NCBI RefSeq assembly: GCF_030406905.1
Contig: NZ_CP129137.1
Location: 1,801,001 to 1,865,000, forward strand
Origin: Streptomyces sp. HUAS CB01
GTDB taxonomy: Bacteria > Actinomycetota > Actinomycetes > Streptomycetales > Streptomycetaceae
Length of the DNA: 64,000 nt
Direction: 5' to 3'
Both the position numbers and the translations under genes were made by a program. How positions within the stretch are numbered: position 1 is the first letter of the stretch; each line of letters starts with the position of its first letter. Under the pieces are notes generated by a model, which had not been told where the DNA came from, ran no database searches, and saw only the letters and a list, made by a program, of their open reading frames with translations. Positions 52,712 to 61,784 of this stretch are shown piece after piece.

Positions 52712-53869
52712 CTACATCCTTTCGATGACCGTCACGTTCGCCTGGCCGCCGCCCTCGCACATCGTCTGGAGCCCGAACCGCCCGCCCGTGCGCTCCAGTT
52801 CGTGCAGCAGCGTGGTCATCAGCCGCACGCCCGTGGCGCCCAGCGGGTGCCCGAGCGCGATGGCGCCGCCGTTGACGTTGACGCGTGCAGGATCGGCGCC
52901 CGTCTCCTTGAGCCAGGCGAGGACGACCGGCGCGAAGGCCTCGTTGATCTCGACCAGGTCGATGTCGTCGATGGTGAGGCCGGTCTTCTTCAGCGCGTGG
53001 GCCGTCGCCGGGATGGGCGCCGACAGCATGCGGATCGGGTCCTCGCCGCGCACCGAGAGGTGGTGCACGCGGGCACGCGGGGTCAGCCCGTGCTCCCGTA
53101 CGGCGCGTTCGCTCGCGAGCAGCAGCGCCGCCGCGCCGTCCGACACCTGGGAGGAGCAGGCGGCGGTGATCGTGCCGCCCTCGACCACGGGCGGGAGGGC
53201 CGCCATCCGCTCCAGGGTGGTGTCGCGGCGCGGGCCCTCGTCCGCGGTGACGTCGCCGTACGCGACGGTCTCCCGCGCGAAGCGGCCCTCGTCGGTCGCA
53301 CGCACGGCCCGGCGATGGGAGGACAGGGCGAACTCCTCCATGTCGCGGCGGGTGATGCCCCACTTCCGTGCGATGAGTTCGGCGCCGTGGAACTGGTCGA
53401 CGGGTGCGTCGCCGTACCGTGCGCGCCAGCCCTCGCTGCCGGCGAACGGCCCCTCGGTGAGCCCCAGGGGCTCGCCCGCTCGCCGGGAGGCGAAGGCGAT
53501 GGGTATCTGCGACATGTTCTGCACACCGCCGGCGACGACGAGGTCCTGGGTGCCCGACATCACACCCTGGGCGGCGAAGTGCACGGCCTGCTGCGACGAG
53601 CCGCACTGACGGTCGACGGTGACGCCGGGCACCTCCTCGGGCAGCCCGGCGGCCAGCCAGCTCGTCCGGGCGATGTCGCCCGCCTGGGGGCCGACCGTGT
53701 CGAGACAGCCGAAGACCACGTCGTCCACGGCCGCCGGGTCGATCCCGGCCCGGTCGACCAGGGCCCTCAGGACGTGCGCGCCCAGATCGGCGGGGTGCAC
53801 GGCGGCGAGGCCGCCCCTGCGCCGGCCCACCGGGGTGCGGACCGCTTCGACGATGAAGGCCTCTGCCAT
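52712..53869 (-). CDS. fadA6: acetyl-CoA acyltransferase (FadA6-like thiolase)
   Basis: A 385-residue thiolase. The nucleophilic Cys is C89 in VDRQCGSSQQ; the second His is in GGAIALGHPLGATG and the second Cys in MCEGGGQAN. In mycobacteria FadA6 acts at the end of HIP breakdown. ATG 53869. It is the last gene of a minus-strand operon ipdF - kstR2 - fadA6, which supports the specific name. Without that context it would simply be called an acetyl-CoA acyltransferase. Confidence 0.88.
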   Translation of the reverse strand: MAEAFIVEAVRTPVGRRRGGLAAVHPADLGAHVLRALVDRAGIDPAAVDDVVFGCLDTVGPQAGDIARTSWLAAGLPEEVPGVTVDRQCGSSQQAVHFAAQGVMSGTQDLVVAGGVQNMSQIPIAFASRRAGEPLGLTEGPFAGSEGWRARYGDAPVDQFHGAELIARKWGITRRDMEEFALSSHRRAVRATDEGRFARETVAYGDVTADEGPRRDTTLERMAALPPVVEGGTITAACSSQVSDGAAALLLASERAVREHGLTPRARVHHLSVRGEDPIRMLSAPIPATAHALKKTGLTIDDIDLVEINEAFAPVVLAWLKETGADPARVNVNGGAIALGHPLGATGVRLMTTLLHELERTGGRFGLQTMCEGGGQANVTVIERM

Positions 53870-53935
53870 GACTGCTCCTCGGGGTCGGCGACGTCCGGGG
53901 GTCGGCGGACGTGCGGGGTGCTCGGTGCGCGGTGG

Positions 53936-54550
53936 TCAGTGCCGTACGGCGATTCCGTCCAGGACCATCGACAGGTACTGCCGGGCGATCTCCTCGGGGC
54001 TGTGGTGCCCGCCCGGCCGGTACCACGACGCCGCGACCCACACCGTGTCGCGGACGAAGCGGTAGGTGAGCCGGACGTCCAGGTCGTCCCGGAAGGCGCC
54101 CGAGGCGACCCCGCGCTCCAGCGTCCCCAGCCACGCCTCCTCGAACTTCTCCTGGGAGTCGGCGAGATAGCGGAAGCGGGGCTGGGCGGAGAGGTGCCGG
54201 GACTCCTTCTGGTAGATGGCGACGGCCGCGCGGTGCCGGTCGATCTCGCGGAAGGACTCGGTGACGAGCGCCTCGATGGTCTCCCTCGGCCCGAGCCCGG
54301 CGGCGAGGACGGCGTCGTACCCCGCCCACAGCTCGTCGAGGAAGGTGGAGAGGATCTCGTCGAGGATCGACTCCTTGGAGTCGAAGTGGTAGTAGAGGCT
54401 GCCCGCGAGCATCCCCGCCTCGTCGGCGATCCTGCGGACGGTGGTGGCGTTGTAGCCGTGGGCGGCGAACACCTCGGCCGCGGTGCCGAGCAGTTCACGG
54501 CGCCGCTCGGGCGAGGCGCTCACCTGGGTCTTCTTCTTGTTCGTGGCCAC
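53936..54550 (-). CDS. kstR2: TetR-family repressor, KstR2-like
   Basis: A 204-residue TetR regulator. The helix-turn-helix is at residues 36-55 (TTVRRIADEAGMLAGSLYYH). In mycobacteria KstR2 represses the HIP genes and is released by HIP-CoA. Here the gene is inside the module it would control, between ipdF and fadA6, and two matching palindromes are found in the module's promoters. The start is GTG 54550. Assignment as KstR2 is by context and by resemblance of the HTH and the C-terminal part; it is not tested. Confidence 0.82.
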   Translation of the reverse strand: MATNKKKTQVSASPERRRELLGTAAEVFAAHGYNATTVRRIADEAGMLAGSLYYHFDSKESILDEILSTFLDELWAGYDAVLAAGLGPRETIEALVTESFREIDRHRAAVAIYQKESRHLSAQPRFRYLADSQEKFEEAWLGTLERGVASGAFRDDLDVRLTYRFVRDTVWVAASWYRPGGHHSPEEIARQYLSMVLDGIAVRH

Positions 54551-54678
54551 ACGTCCATTCTCGTCCCGCCCGGGTGCACGCTTGCCCGGCCCTGGCACGG
54601 CGGCCGGGCTGTCCGCAGCCGGCCCCGGGCCGATCCGGTCCCTGCCTGGTCCTGGTGATGTCGGGTCCACGTGGGGCC

Positions 54679-55527
54679 CTACGGATGCTGGGAGCTGACG
54701 GACACGGTCTCGCCGGTCATGTACGAGGAGTAGCCGCTGGCGAGGAAGACGATCACGTTGGCGACCTCCCACGGCTCGGCGTGCCGGCCGAAGGCCTCCC
54801 GGGCGGTGAGGTCCTCCAGCAGTTCGGCGGATGTGACCTTCACCAGGTGCGGATGCATGGCGAGGCTGGGCGCGACGGCGTTGACGCGGACTCCGAACTC
54901 CGCCGCCTCGACGGCGGCGCACCGGGTCAGGGCCATGACCCCGGCCTTGGCGGCCGCGTAGTGGGCCTGTCCGGCCTGGGCCCGCCAGCCGACGACGGAG
55001 GCGTTGTTGACGACGACGCCGCCGCGGCCCGAGTCACGGAAGGCGCGCAACGCGGCGCGCGTGCAGCGGAAGGTGCCGTTCAGGGTGACGTCGAGGACGC
55101 GGGACCACTGCGCGTCGGTCATGTCGACGAGCGGGGCGGTCCCGCCGAGGCCCGCATTGTTGACGACGACGTCGAGGCCGCCGTGCAGCCGTGCCGCCTC
55201 TCCGAAGAGGGCCCGCACCTGGGTCTCGTCGGTGACGTCGCAGACCAGTGAGGCGACGGCGTCCGGGCCGAACTCGTCCGCGAGCGCCTTCCCGGTCTCC
55301 TCGAGGCGGCGCGCGTGCGCGTCGCTGACCAGGACCCGGGCGCCCTCCTCCAGGAGGCGCCGGGCGGTGGCCCCGCCGATCCCGGCCCCGGCGGCGGCGG
55401 TGACGACGGCGGTCCTGCCGTCCAGCAGGGCGTGTCCGGGGACGTACGGGGGCTTGCCGTCCGTGGCCTTGTCGCCCAGGACCCTCTTGTCCGTCGCCCT
55501 GTCGTCCGCCGCCTTGTTGTCCGTCAC
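54679..55527 (-). CDS. ipdF: SDR family oxidoreductase IpdF-like
   Basis: A 282-residue short-chain dehydrogenase. In actinobacterial steroid breakdown IpdF oxidises the hydroxyl of 5-OH-HIC-CoA. TAAAGAGIG (43-51) is the cofactor motif, S177, Y190 and K194 form the catalytic set. PPYVPGHALLDGR before the domain is typical of IpdF. A GTG at 55527 is used; the first 25 residues are a charged, repetitive extension (ADDRATDKRVLGDKATD), so a later start is possible. It heads the minus-strand operon, facing the operator at 55544-55557. Confidence 0.85.
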   Translation of the reverse strand: MTDNKAADDRATDKRVLGDKATDGKPPYVPGHALLDGRTAVVTAAAGAGIGGATARRLLEEGARVLVSDAHARRLEETGKALADEFGPDAVASLVCDVTDETQVRALFGEAARLHGGLDVVVNNAGLGGTAPLVDMTDAQWSRVLDVTLNGTFRCTRAALRAFRDSGRGGVVVNNASVVGWRAQAGQAHYAAAKAGVMALTRCAAVEAAEFGVRVNAVAPSLAMHPHLVKVTSAELLEDLTAREAFGRHAEPWEVANVIVFLASGYSSYMTGETVSVSSQHP

Positions 55528-55543
55528 ACGGGCACGTTAACCT

Positions 55544-55557
55544 ACCAAACACTTGTT
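55544..55557. promoter_or_regulatory. KstR2-like operator, right half of the HIP module
   Basis: The minus strand reads AACAAGTGTTTGGT, which fits AnCAAGnnCTTGnT at 9 of 10 fixed positions. The core lies in a longer palindrome, CCTA-n-CAA....TTG-n-TAGG (55541-55560). It is between the divergent ipdF and fadE30-like genes, 18-19 bases from each start codon. Confidence 0.7.
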
Positions 55558-55575
55558 AGGGAACGGGGTGCGCTG

Positions 55576-56727
55576 ATGGACCTGACGCACACGGCGGACG
55601 AGGACGCGTTCCGCGCCGAGGCCCGCGCCTGGCTGCGCGCGCACGTCCCGGACCCGCCGCTGCCCTCGCTGGAGACCCGGGAGGGCTTCGCCGCACACCG
55701 GCGGTGGGAGGCGCGGCTGGCCGCCGACCGCTGGTCGGTGGTCTCGTGGCCGGAGCGGTACGGCGGCCGCGGCGCGGACGTCTTCCACTGGCTGGTGTTC
55801 GAGGAGGAGTACTACGCCGCGGGCGCCCCGGGCCGGGTCTCCCAGAACGGCATCAGCCTGCTCGCCCCGACCCTGTTCGACCACGGCACGGAGGAGCAGC
55901 GGGCCCGGATCCTGCCGTCCATGGCGAGCGGCGAGGTGGTCTGGGCCCAGGCCTGGTCGGAGCCGGAGGCGGGCTCGGACCTCGCGTCGCTGCGCTCCCG
56001 GGCGGTCCGGACGGCGGGCGGCTGGCTGCTGACGGGCCAGAAGACGTGGTCGTCGCGGGCGGCCTTCGCGGACCGGGCGTTCGGCCTCTTCCGCTCCGAC
56101 CCGGACGCCGGCCCCCCGCACCGGGGGCTCACGTACCTGATGTTCGACCTGCGGGCTCCCGGGGTCACGGTCCGGCCGGTCCGCCGGCTGGACGGGAAGC
56201 CCGCGTTCGCAGAACTGTTCCTGGACGAGGTGTTCGTCCCGGACGAGGACGTGATCGGCGGACCCGGGCAGGGCTGGCGCATCGCCATGGCGACGACGGG
56301 CAACGAGCGCGGGCTCATGCTCCGCTCCCCCGGCCGCTATCTGGCCGCGGCCCGGCGCCTGGTGCGGCTGTGGGCCGCCACCGCCGACCCGGCCGACACG
56401 GCGTTGCGCGACCGTGTCGCGGACGCGGTGATCGGCGCGCGGGCGTACCAGCTCTTCACCTGCGCGGGTGCCTCGCGCTTCGCGGCCGGTTCGGTGATCG
56501 GCGCGGAGTCGAGCCTGAACAAGGTGTTCTGGTCCGAGTACGACATCGCCCTGCACGAGACGGCGCTCGACCTGCTCGGCGCGGAGGGGGAGCAGGCGGA
56601 CGGGCCCGGTGGGTGGGCGGAGGGCCACGTGTTCGCCCTCGCCGGGCCGATCTACGCGGGCACGAACGAGATCCAGCGCGACATCATCGCCGAGCGGCTG
56701 CTCGGACTGCCGAAGGGACGCCGCTGA
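55576..56727 (+). CDS. fadE30: acyl-CoA dehydrogenase (FadE30-like)
   Basis: A 383-residue FAD-dependent dehydrogenase. In mycobacteria FadE30 introduces a double bond into 5-OH-HIP-CoA. Substrate and FAD motifs AQAWSEPEAGSDLASL and the C-terminal YAGTNEIQRDIIAERLLGLP are intact; the ATG at 55576 is preceded by AACGGGG. It is divergent from ipdF and followed 2 bases later by a second acyl-CoA dehydrogenase gene. Confidence 0.87.
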   Translation: MDLTHTADEDAFRAEARAWLRAHVPDPPLPSLETREGFAAHRRWEARLAADRWSVVSWPERYGGRGADVFHWLVFEEEYYAAGAPGRVSQNGISLLAPTLFDHGTEEQRARILPSMASGEVVWAQAWSEPEAGSDLASLRSRAVRTAGGWLLTGQKTWSSRAAFADRAFGLFRSDPDAGPPHRGLTYLMFDLRAPGVTVRPVRRLDGKPAFAELFLDEVFVPDEDVIGGPGQGWRIAMATTGNERGLMLRSPGRYLAAARRLVRLWAATADPADTALRDRVADAVIGARAYQLFTCAGASRFAAGSVIGAESSLNKVFWSEYDIALHETALDLLGAEGEQADGPGGWAEGHVFALAGPIYAGTNEIQRDIIAERLLGLPKGRR

Positions 56728-56729
56728 CC

Positions 56730-57791
56730 ATGCGTTTCCTGCCGACCGACGAACAGCGGTCGTTCGTGCGCTCGTTGGACGCGCTGCTGGCCGCCGCGGA
56801 CACGCCCGCGGCGGCGCGCGCCTGGGCGGCGGGAGACTCCTCGCCCGGCCGGGCGCTGTGGTCCCGGCTCGCCGGCTCCGGCGTGTTCGCCCTGGCCGTG
56901 CCGGAGGCGTACGAGGGGGCCGGGGCGCTCTCCCTCGAACTGGTCCTCGCCTTCGTCGAGCTGGGCCGCCACGCGGTGCCGGGACCCCTGGTGGAGACGG
57001 TCGCGGGCGCGGTGCTCGTGGCCGCCCTGGACGAGCCCGTACTCGGCAAGCGGCTGCTGCCCGCCATCGCGTCGGGCGACCTGCTGGTCTCCCTGCACGC
57101 GCCGGGAGCGGGGCCGTACGCCCTGGACGCGGACGCGGCTGACCGGCTGCTCGTGGTCGACGCCGGCGACCCCACGGTGCTGCGGCTCGCCGCGGGGCAC
57201 GGGCCCGTGCACGCCTCCGTCGATCCGGTGCGGCGGCTCGCCGTGCCCGGCGCGGGCGGGGAGGTGGTCTCCGCCGGACCCGCCGTCGCGACGGCGGCAC
57301 GGCGCGCGGCGGACTGGGCACGGCTCGCGACGGCGGCGCAGGCGCTCGGCGTCGGGCTCGCGCTGCTGGAGCGGACCGTCGCGTACGCCGGGCAGCGCAC
57401 CCAGTTCGGCGCGCCGATCGGTTCCTTCCAGGCGGTCAAGCACCGGCTGGCGGACACGCTGATCGCCCTGGAGTTCGCCCGCCCGCTCGTGCACGGCGCG
57501 GCGCTCACCCTGGCCTCGGCCGATGTCGCGGCGGCGAAGACGGCCGCGGGCGAGGCCGCGTACGCCGCCGCCCGCACCGCGCTCCAACTCCACGGCGCCG
57601 TCGGCTACACCGACGAGCTGGACCTGTCCCTGTGGCTGCGCAAGGCGCGCCCGCTGCGCGACGCGTGGGGCACTCCCTCCCAGTGCAGGGCGGCGGTGCT
57701 GGAGGGCTCTGCGCATGCCGGTTCGGCGGGGGCCGGTTCGGCGGGAGGCGGGCCCGGCGGCGACCGATCGGTGCGCTTCTCCCGGCTGTAA
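56730..57791 (+). CDS. acyl-CoA dehydrogenase, FadE31/32/33-type partner subunit
   Basis: A 353-residue member of the short acyl-CoA dehydrogenases seen in steroid clusters, which work as mixed heterotetramers. The C-terminal half has QRTQFGAPIGSFQAVKHRLAD and LQLHGAVGYTDE, which is normal. The N-terminal half is divergent. The last 30 residues are a low-complexity Gly/Ser/Ala tail. The ATG at 56730 is 2 bases after the previous gene. Mycobacteria have three such genes in this place; only one is seen here. Confidence 0.85.
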   Translation: MRFLPTDEQRSFVRSLDALLAAADTPAAARAWAAGDSSPGRALWSRLAGSGVFALAVPEAYEGAGALSLELVLAFVELGRHAVPGPLVETVAGAVLVAALDEPVLGKRLLPAIASGDLLVSLHAPGAGPYALDADAADRLLVVDAGDPTVLRLAAGHGPVHASVDPVRRLAVPGAGGEVVSAGPAVATAARRAADWARLATAAQALGVGLALLERTVAYAGQRTQFGAPIGSFQAVKHRLADTLIALEFARPLVHGAALTLASADVAAAKTAAGEAAYAAARTALQLHGAVGYTDELDLSLWLRKARPLRDAWGTPSQCRAAVLEGSAHAGSAGAGSAGGGPGGDRSVRFSRL

Positions 57792-57861
57792 CGGCGTCGC
57801 CGGCCCCCGGGTCGTCGGACCGCGGCCGGGACGGCGGCCGCTCGCGTAGGCTTCGCTCCAC

Positions 57862-60060
57862 ATGGACGCGGCGGGGGCGGGGCGGGTGACGGCCGACATG
57901 GCACAGAGGTGGGGTTCGACCCTCGATTCGGTGGTGGTGTACGCACGGGGCGCGCTCTGCCGCCGCCTGGCCAGGGGCACCGTGCCGCCGGACGGCCGGG
58001 TGCGGGTGACGGGACTGCCCCGCACCCTGGACGCGGGTTCCGTGCGGGCCCGGGTCCTGGGCGCCTCCGGTGTACGGGTCGTCGAGGCCCGGGTCGAGGT
58101 CGAGGCGGAGCCGGCCGCCCCCGAGAACTCCGACGCACTGTGGCGCGAGGTCGAACGGATGCGCGACGAACGCGCGGCGGCGGAGGGACGCAGGGACCGC
58201 CAGCTCGGCCTGATCGAGGAGATCGGGGCGTTGCGTCCGGTGCCACCCGGCCGTAAGCGCGAGGACCCTCACCGCCGCACGCCCGTCGACGCCTGGCTGG
58301 AACTCGCCGGATTCGTCGACGAGCGGCTGACGGTTCTCCACGCCCGGCTCGTCGAACTGGAGAAGGCCCTGCGCGACGTCGACCACGAGTTCGACGTCGC
58401 CGTGGCCAAGCTCGAACGCGCCTCCACCGACGCGCCGTCAGCGCATGTGGACACCACGGTCTCCGTGGTCCTGACACTCACCGGAACCGGGGCCGGGGCC
58501 GGGGCCGATACCGGAACGGACTCCGACGCCGGCGCGCCCGCCGAGTCCGGCTCCGGTCGGCGGCAGTCGGAGTCGGAGCCGGAGACGGACGCCGCGGAGG
58601 TCGAGGTGGAGCTCGAGTACGGGGTGCCCGGCGCCGTCTGGGTGCCCGCCTACCGGCTCACCCACCGTCAGGGCGACGGCAGCGGACGGCTGGTGCTGCG
58701 CGCCTCGGTCGCCCAGCGCACCGGCGAGGACTGGACGGGCGTACGCGTCGGCCTGTCCACCGCCGACCTGCGGCGGCGCACGGATCTGCCGAGGCTCCGC
58801 TCGGTCCGGATCGGGCGCCGTCAGCCCGACCCGGCACCCTCCGGCTGGCGCGAGCCCCCGGCAGGGCTCGCCGACCTGTTCACCGGTTACGACGCCGCGG
58901 GCCCGCGCCCCGTCGCCGGGGCCGGCTCCGCGCCCGTTCCCGTGGCCGCCGGCTCCGCGCCCGTTCCCCCACCGCCACCGCCACCGCCACCGGCTCCGCA
59001 GGGCTACGGCGCCCCGCCCGCCGCGCTCCCGGTTCCCGGCGGTCCGGCCGGCCCCGCCCCGGAAGCCTTCGGCGGCGCGGCGCCCGACCTCGCACGGCCG
59101 GCCGGGGCCCGACCGGGGGCCGGGCCACGCGCGCGGAGCGCGGCCTTCGCGGCCCGCGCCCCCATGGCGCCTGCCGCTCCCGGCAGTCCCGCGCCGCCGC
59201 CACCGCCGGAACCTGCGGCCGGTCCTCCACGGCCGAGCGGTGCCGAACTCGACTACGCCGCCCTCGTCCTGAGCGGCCCGGACGAGCAGCGCAGTCGCAG
59301 GGGGCGGCTCTTCCCCGCCGCCCCCGGCGACCCGGTGGCCGCCGAGTACCGCCGCCGGGCCGAAGCGGTGGCCGCGCTGCCGCTGCCCGGGCACGCCGTC
59401 CCGCCCCGCGAGTCGGCGGGCTCCTTCGACCACCGCTACGACGCCGCCGCCCGCGCCGACATCCCCTCGGACGGCACCTGGCACACCGTCACCGTCGCCG
59501 AGATGCCCGTGGGTCTGCGCACCGAGTACCTCTGCGTGCCGTCCGTGGAGGAGACGGTGTACGCGACGCTGGTGCTCTCCAACGCCACCGACCGGGCCCT
59601 CCTGGCCGGCCCGGTGGAGGTCACCGTCGACGACCGCTTCGTGCTGACCGCCGCACTGTCCACGCTCGCTCCCGGCGGCCTCCGCCGGGTGGGCCTCGGC
59701 CCGGCGGAGGCCATCCGGGTCACCCGCCGCACCGAGCTGCGCGAGTCCGCATCGGGGCTGCGCAACAACACCACCGTGCTCGACCACCGGATCCACGTGG
59801 AGCTCGCCAACCGGCTCGGGAGCCACGTCACCGTGGAGGTCCGCGAGCGCGTCCCGGTCACCTCGGAACCCGACGTGAGGATCGAGGAACGGGCCGACTG
59901 GACGACGCCCGTGGACGGTGAGGGACCCGAGCACCACGCGCCCGGGACCCGCATCTGGCGGGTGGACCTGCCCGCCGGCGGCACCGCCGCACTCGACGGC
60001 GGCTACGAGATCCGCATCCCGGCCGGCAAGGCCCTGGCCGGCGGCAACCGGAGGAGCTGA
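57862..60060 (+). CDS. DUF4139 domain-containing protein (MuiA-like), long form
   Basis: A 732-residue protein with an N-terminal DUF4140 domain, a coiled coil at about 95-190, and a C-terminal DUF4139 domain of beta-strands. The middle (about 325-475) is a Pro/Gly/Ala-rich linker with a run of prolines. The family includes the mucoidy inhibitor MuiA, of no clear mechanism. No signal peptide is seen. The start is not certain: ATG 57862 has no ribosome-binding site; GTG 57886 and ATG 57898 are in frame. It ends 5 bases before a second gene of the same family. Confidence 0.82.
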   Translation: MDAAGAGRVTADMAQRWGSTLDSVVVYARGALCRRLARGTVPPDGRVRVTGLPRTLDAGSVRARVLGASGVRVVEARVEVEAEPAAPENSDALWREVERMRDERAAAEGRRDRQLGLIEEIGALRPVPPGRKREDPHRRTPVDAWLELAGFVDERLTVLHARLVELEKALRDVDHEFDVAVAKLERASTDAPSAHVDTTVSVVLTLTGTGAGAGADTGTDSDAGAPAESGSGRRQSESEPETDAAEVEVELEYGVPGAVWVPAYRLTHRQGDGSGRLVLRASVAQRTGEDWTGVRVGLSTADLRRRTDLPRLRSVRIGRRQPDPAPSGWREPPAGLADLFTGYDAAGPRPVAGAGSAPVPVAAGSAPVPPPPPPPPPAPQGYGAPPAALPVPGGPAGPAPEAFGGAAPDLARPAGARPGAGPRARSAAFAARAPMAPAAPGSPAPPPPPEPAAGPPRPSGAELDYAALVLSGPDEQRSRRGRLFPAAPGDPVAAEYRRRAEAVAALPLPGHAVPPRESAGSFDHRYDAAARADIPSDGTWHTVTVAEMPVGLRTEYLCVPSVEETVYATLVLSNATDRALLAGPVEVTVDDRFVLTAALSTLAPGGLRRVGLGPAEAIRVTRRTELRESASGLRNNTTVLDHRIHVELANRLGSHVTVEVRERVPVTSEPDVRIEERADWTTPVDGEGPEHHAPGTRIWRVDLPAGGTAALDGGYEIRIPAGKALAGGNRRS

Positions 60061-60065
60061 ACGCC

Positions 60066-61637
60066 ATGCCCACGGCCCCGCTGCCGATTCCCCTGCCCGT
60101 CACCGCCGTGACCTGCCTGGAGGACCGGGCCCAGGTGGAGCGCGTCACCGTGCTGGACCTGGAGGCCGGCGTCCGGCGGCTGCGCCTCGGTCCGGTCAGT
60201 GCGCTGGCCCTCGACCGCACCCTGCACGCCGAGCTGACGACCGATCACCCGGACCTTCCCGCGACCGTGCTCGATCTGCGGATCGTCCGTGCCTGGACGC
60301 CGAAGTGCCCGCAGCCGCCCACCGACGACGACTCGGCACTCCGCCACCGCGAGCACGACCTCGAGGAAGAGCAGCGCGCGCTGGAGCAGCGGCGCGACCG
60401 CGTCCGGGCCCGCCTCGACCTGCTCGGCCGGCTCGCCGCCGATCTGCTGCGGGACATCGGCGAGGGCGCCGGGGCCGGCGAGGCCGAACCGGAGCGCTGG
60501 GTCCGCGAACTGGACCGGGTGGACGCCGAGCGCGACGCGTACGGCGAGGAGCTCCGCACCGTGGAGGCCCGGCTGACCGCCGTCGCGGCCGGCCTCGGGG
60601 AGACCCGGCGGGCCCTGGGGCTCGCCGAGGAGGAGCCCGCGGAGCTGGTCGGCCACATCGAGCTGACCGTGGACGCGGCGGCGGCAGGACCGGCCCGGCT
60701 GCGGCTGAGCCATCTGACCCCGTGTGCGCTGTGGCGGCCCGCCTACCGGGCAGTGCTCGACGGCGGCACCCTGACGCTGGAGACCGACGCGATGGTCTGG
60801 CAGCGCACCGGCGAGGACTGGTCGGACGTGCGGCTGACGTTCTCGACGGCCCGTTCGGCGCTGGCCACCGACCCGCCGAGGCTCGGCGAGGATCGGCTGT
60901 CGCTCCGGGACCGCTCCGCCGCCGAGCGCCGTACGGTCGACGTCGAACTGCGCGAGGAGGAGATCGGGGACCTCGGCCCGGCCCCGGTGGTCGGCCTGCC
61001 CGGCGTGGACGACGGCGGCGAGGTACGGGTGCTGGAGTCGCCTGCTCCGGTCTCGGTGGCCGGCGACGGCCGCGCCCACCGCGTTCCCGTCTCCGCCTTC
61101 ACCTCGGCCGCGCGCAGCGAGTACGCCTGCTCACCCGAGCTGTCTCCGCTGGTCACGCAGGTCGTGCGGGGCGACAACCGGTCCGGTCACGCGCTGCTCG
61201 CCGGGCCCGTGGACCTGATCCGCGACAGCGGCTTCACCGGCCGCGGCACGCTGGGCTTCACGGCCCCCGGGGCTCCCCTCGAGCTGGCCTTCGGCAGTTC
61301 CGACGACCACCGCGTGGTGCGGGAGACGGAGGAGACCCGCGGCACCGCCGGCATCACGCAGCGGACCGTGGTCACCCGTACGGTCCGGCTGCACCTGTCC
61401 CGGTTCTCCGCACCCGGGGAGCACGGCGAACGGCTGGTCGCCCTCCGGGAACGGATCCCGGTCTCCGAGGTCTCGGCCGTGGAGGTCTCCCTGCGCAAGG
61501 AAGCCTGCTCGCCGCCGCCCGACGTGCTCGACGCCGACGGCATCGCCCGCTGGGACATCGCCCTCCCCCCGGGAGGCCACCGCACGGTGACGCTGGTCTA
61601 CGAACTGTCGGCGAGCGCCAAGGTGGCCGGGCTCTGA
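60066..61637 (+). CDS. DUF4139 domain-containing protein (MuiA-like), short form
   Basis: A 523-residue paralogue of the preceding gene without the proline-rich linker. The N-terminal DUF4140 part opens PVTAVTCLEDRAQVERVTVL, a coiled coil at about 85-190 follows, and the DUF4139 domain fills the rest. Both share LWRPAYR/VWVPAYR and QRTGEDW motifs. ATG 60066 is 5 bases after the first gene. A tandem pair is likely to make a heteromeric assembly; its role is not known. Confidence 0.85.
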   Translation: MPTAPLPIPLPVTAVTCLEDRAQVERVTVLDLEAGVRRLRLGPVSALALDRTLHAELTTDHPDLPATVLDLRIVRAWTPKCPQPPTDDDSALRHREHDLEEEQRALEQRRDRVRARLDLLGRLAADLLRDIGEGAGAGEAEPERWVRELDRVDAERDAYGEELRTVEARLTAVAAGLGETRRALGLAEEEPAELVGHIELTVDAAAAGPARLRLSHLTPCALWRPAYRAVLDGGTLTLETDAMVWQRTGEDWSDVRLTFSTARSALATDPPRLGEDRLSLRDRSAAERRTVDVELREEEIGDLGPAPVVGLPGVDDGGEVRVLESPAPVSVAGDGRAHRVPVSAFTSAARSEYACSPELSPLVTQVVRGDNRSGHALLAGPVDLIRDSGFTGRGTLGFTAPGAPLELAFGSSDDHRVVRETEETRGTAGITQRTVVTRTVRLHLSRFSAPGEHGERLVALRERIPVSEVSAVEVSLRKEACSPPPDVLDADGIARWDIALPPGGHRTVTLVYELSASAKVAGL

Positions 61638-61784
61638 GCTTCCGCTCGGCACGCCACTCGCCGCGCTGTCGGAGTCGTCCGAGTACGCCCGGCGGGAGGA
61701 TGACCCTCCGCCTTGCGAGGGCACGCGCCGGACGCCCGCGAGCCCCGCCCTGCGGGCGGACGGCGCCCTGTGTCGCACACGGCG

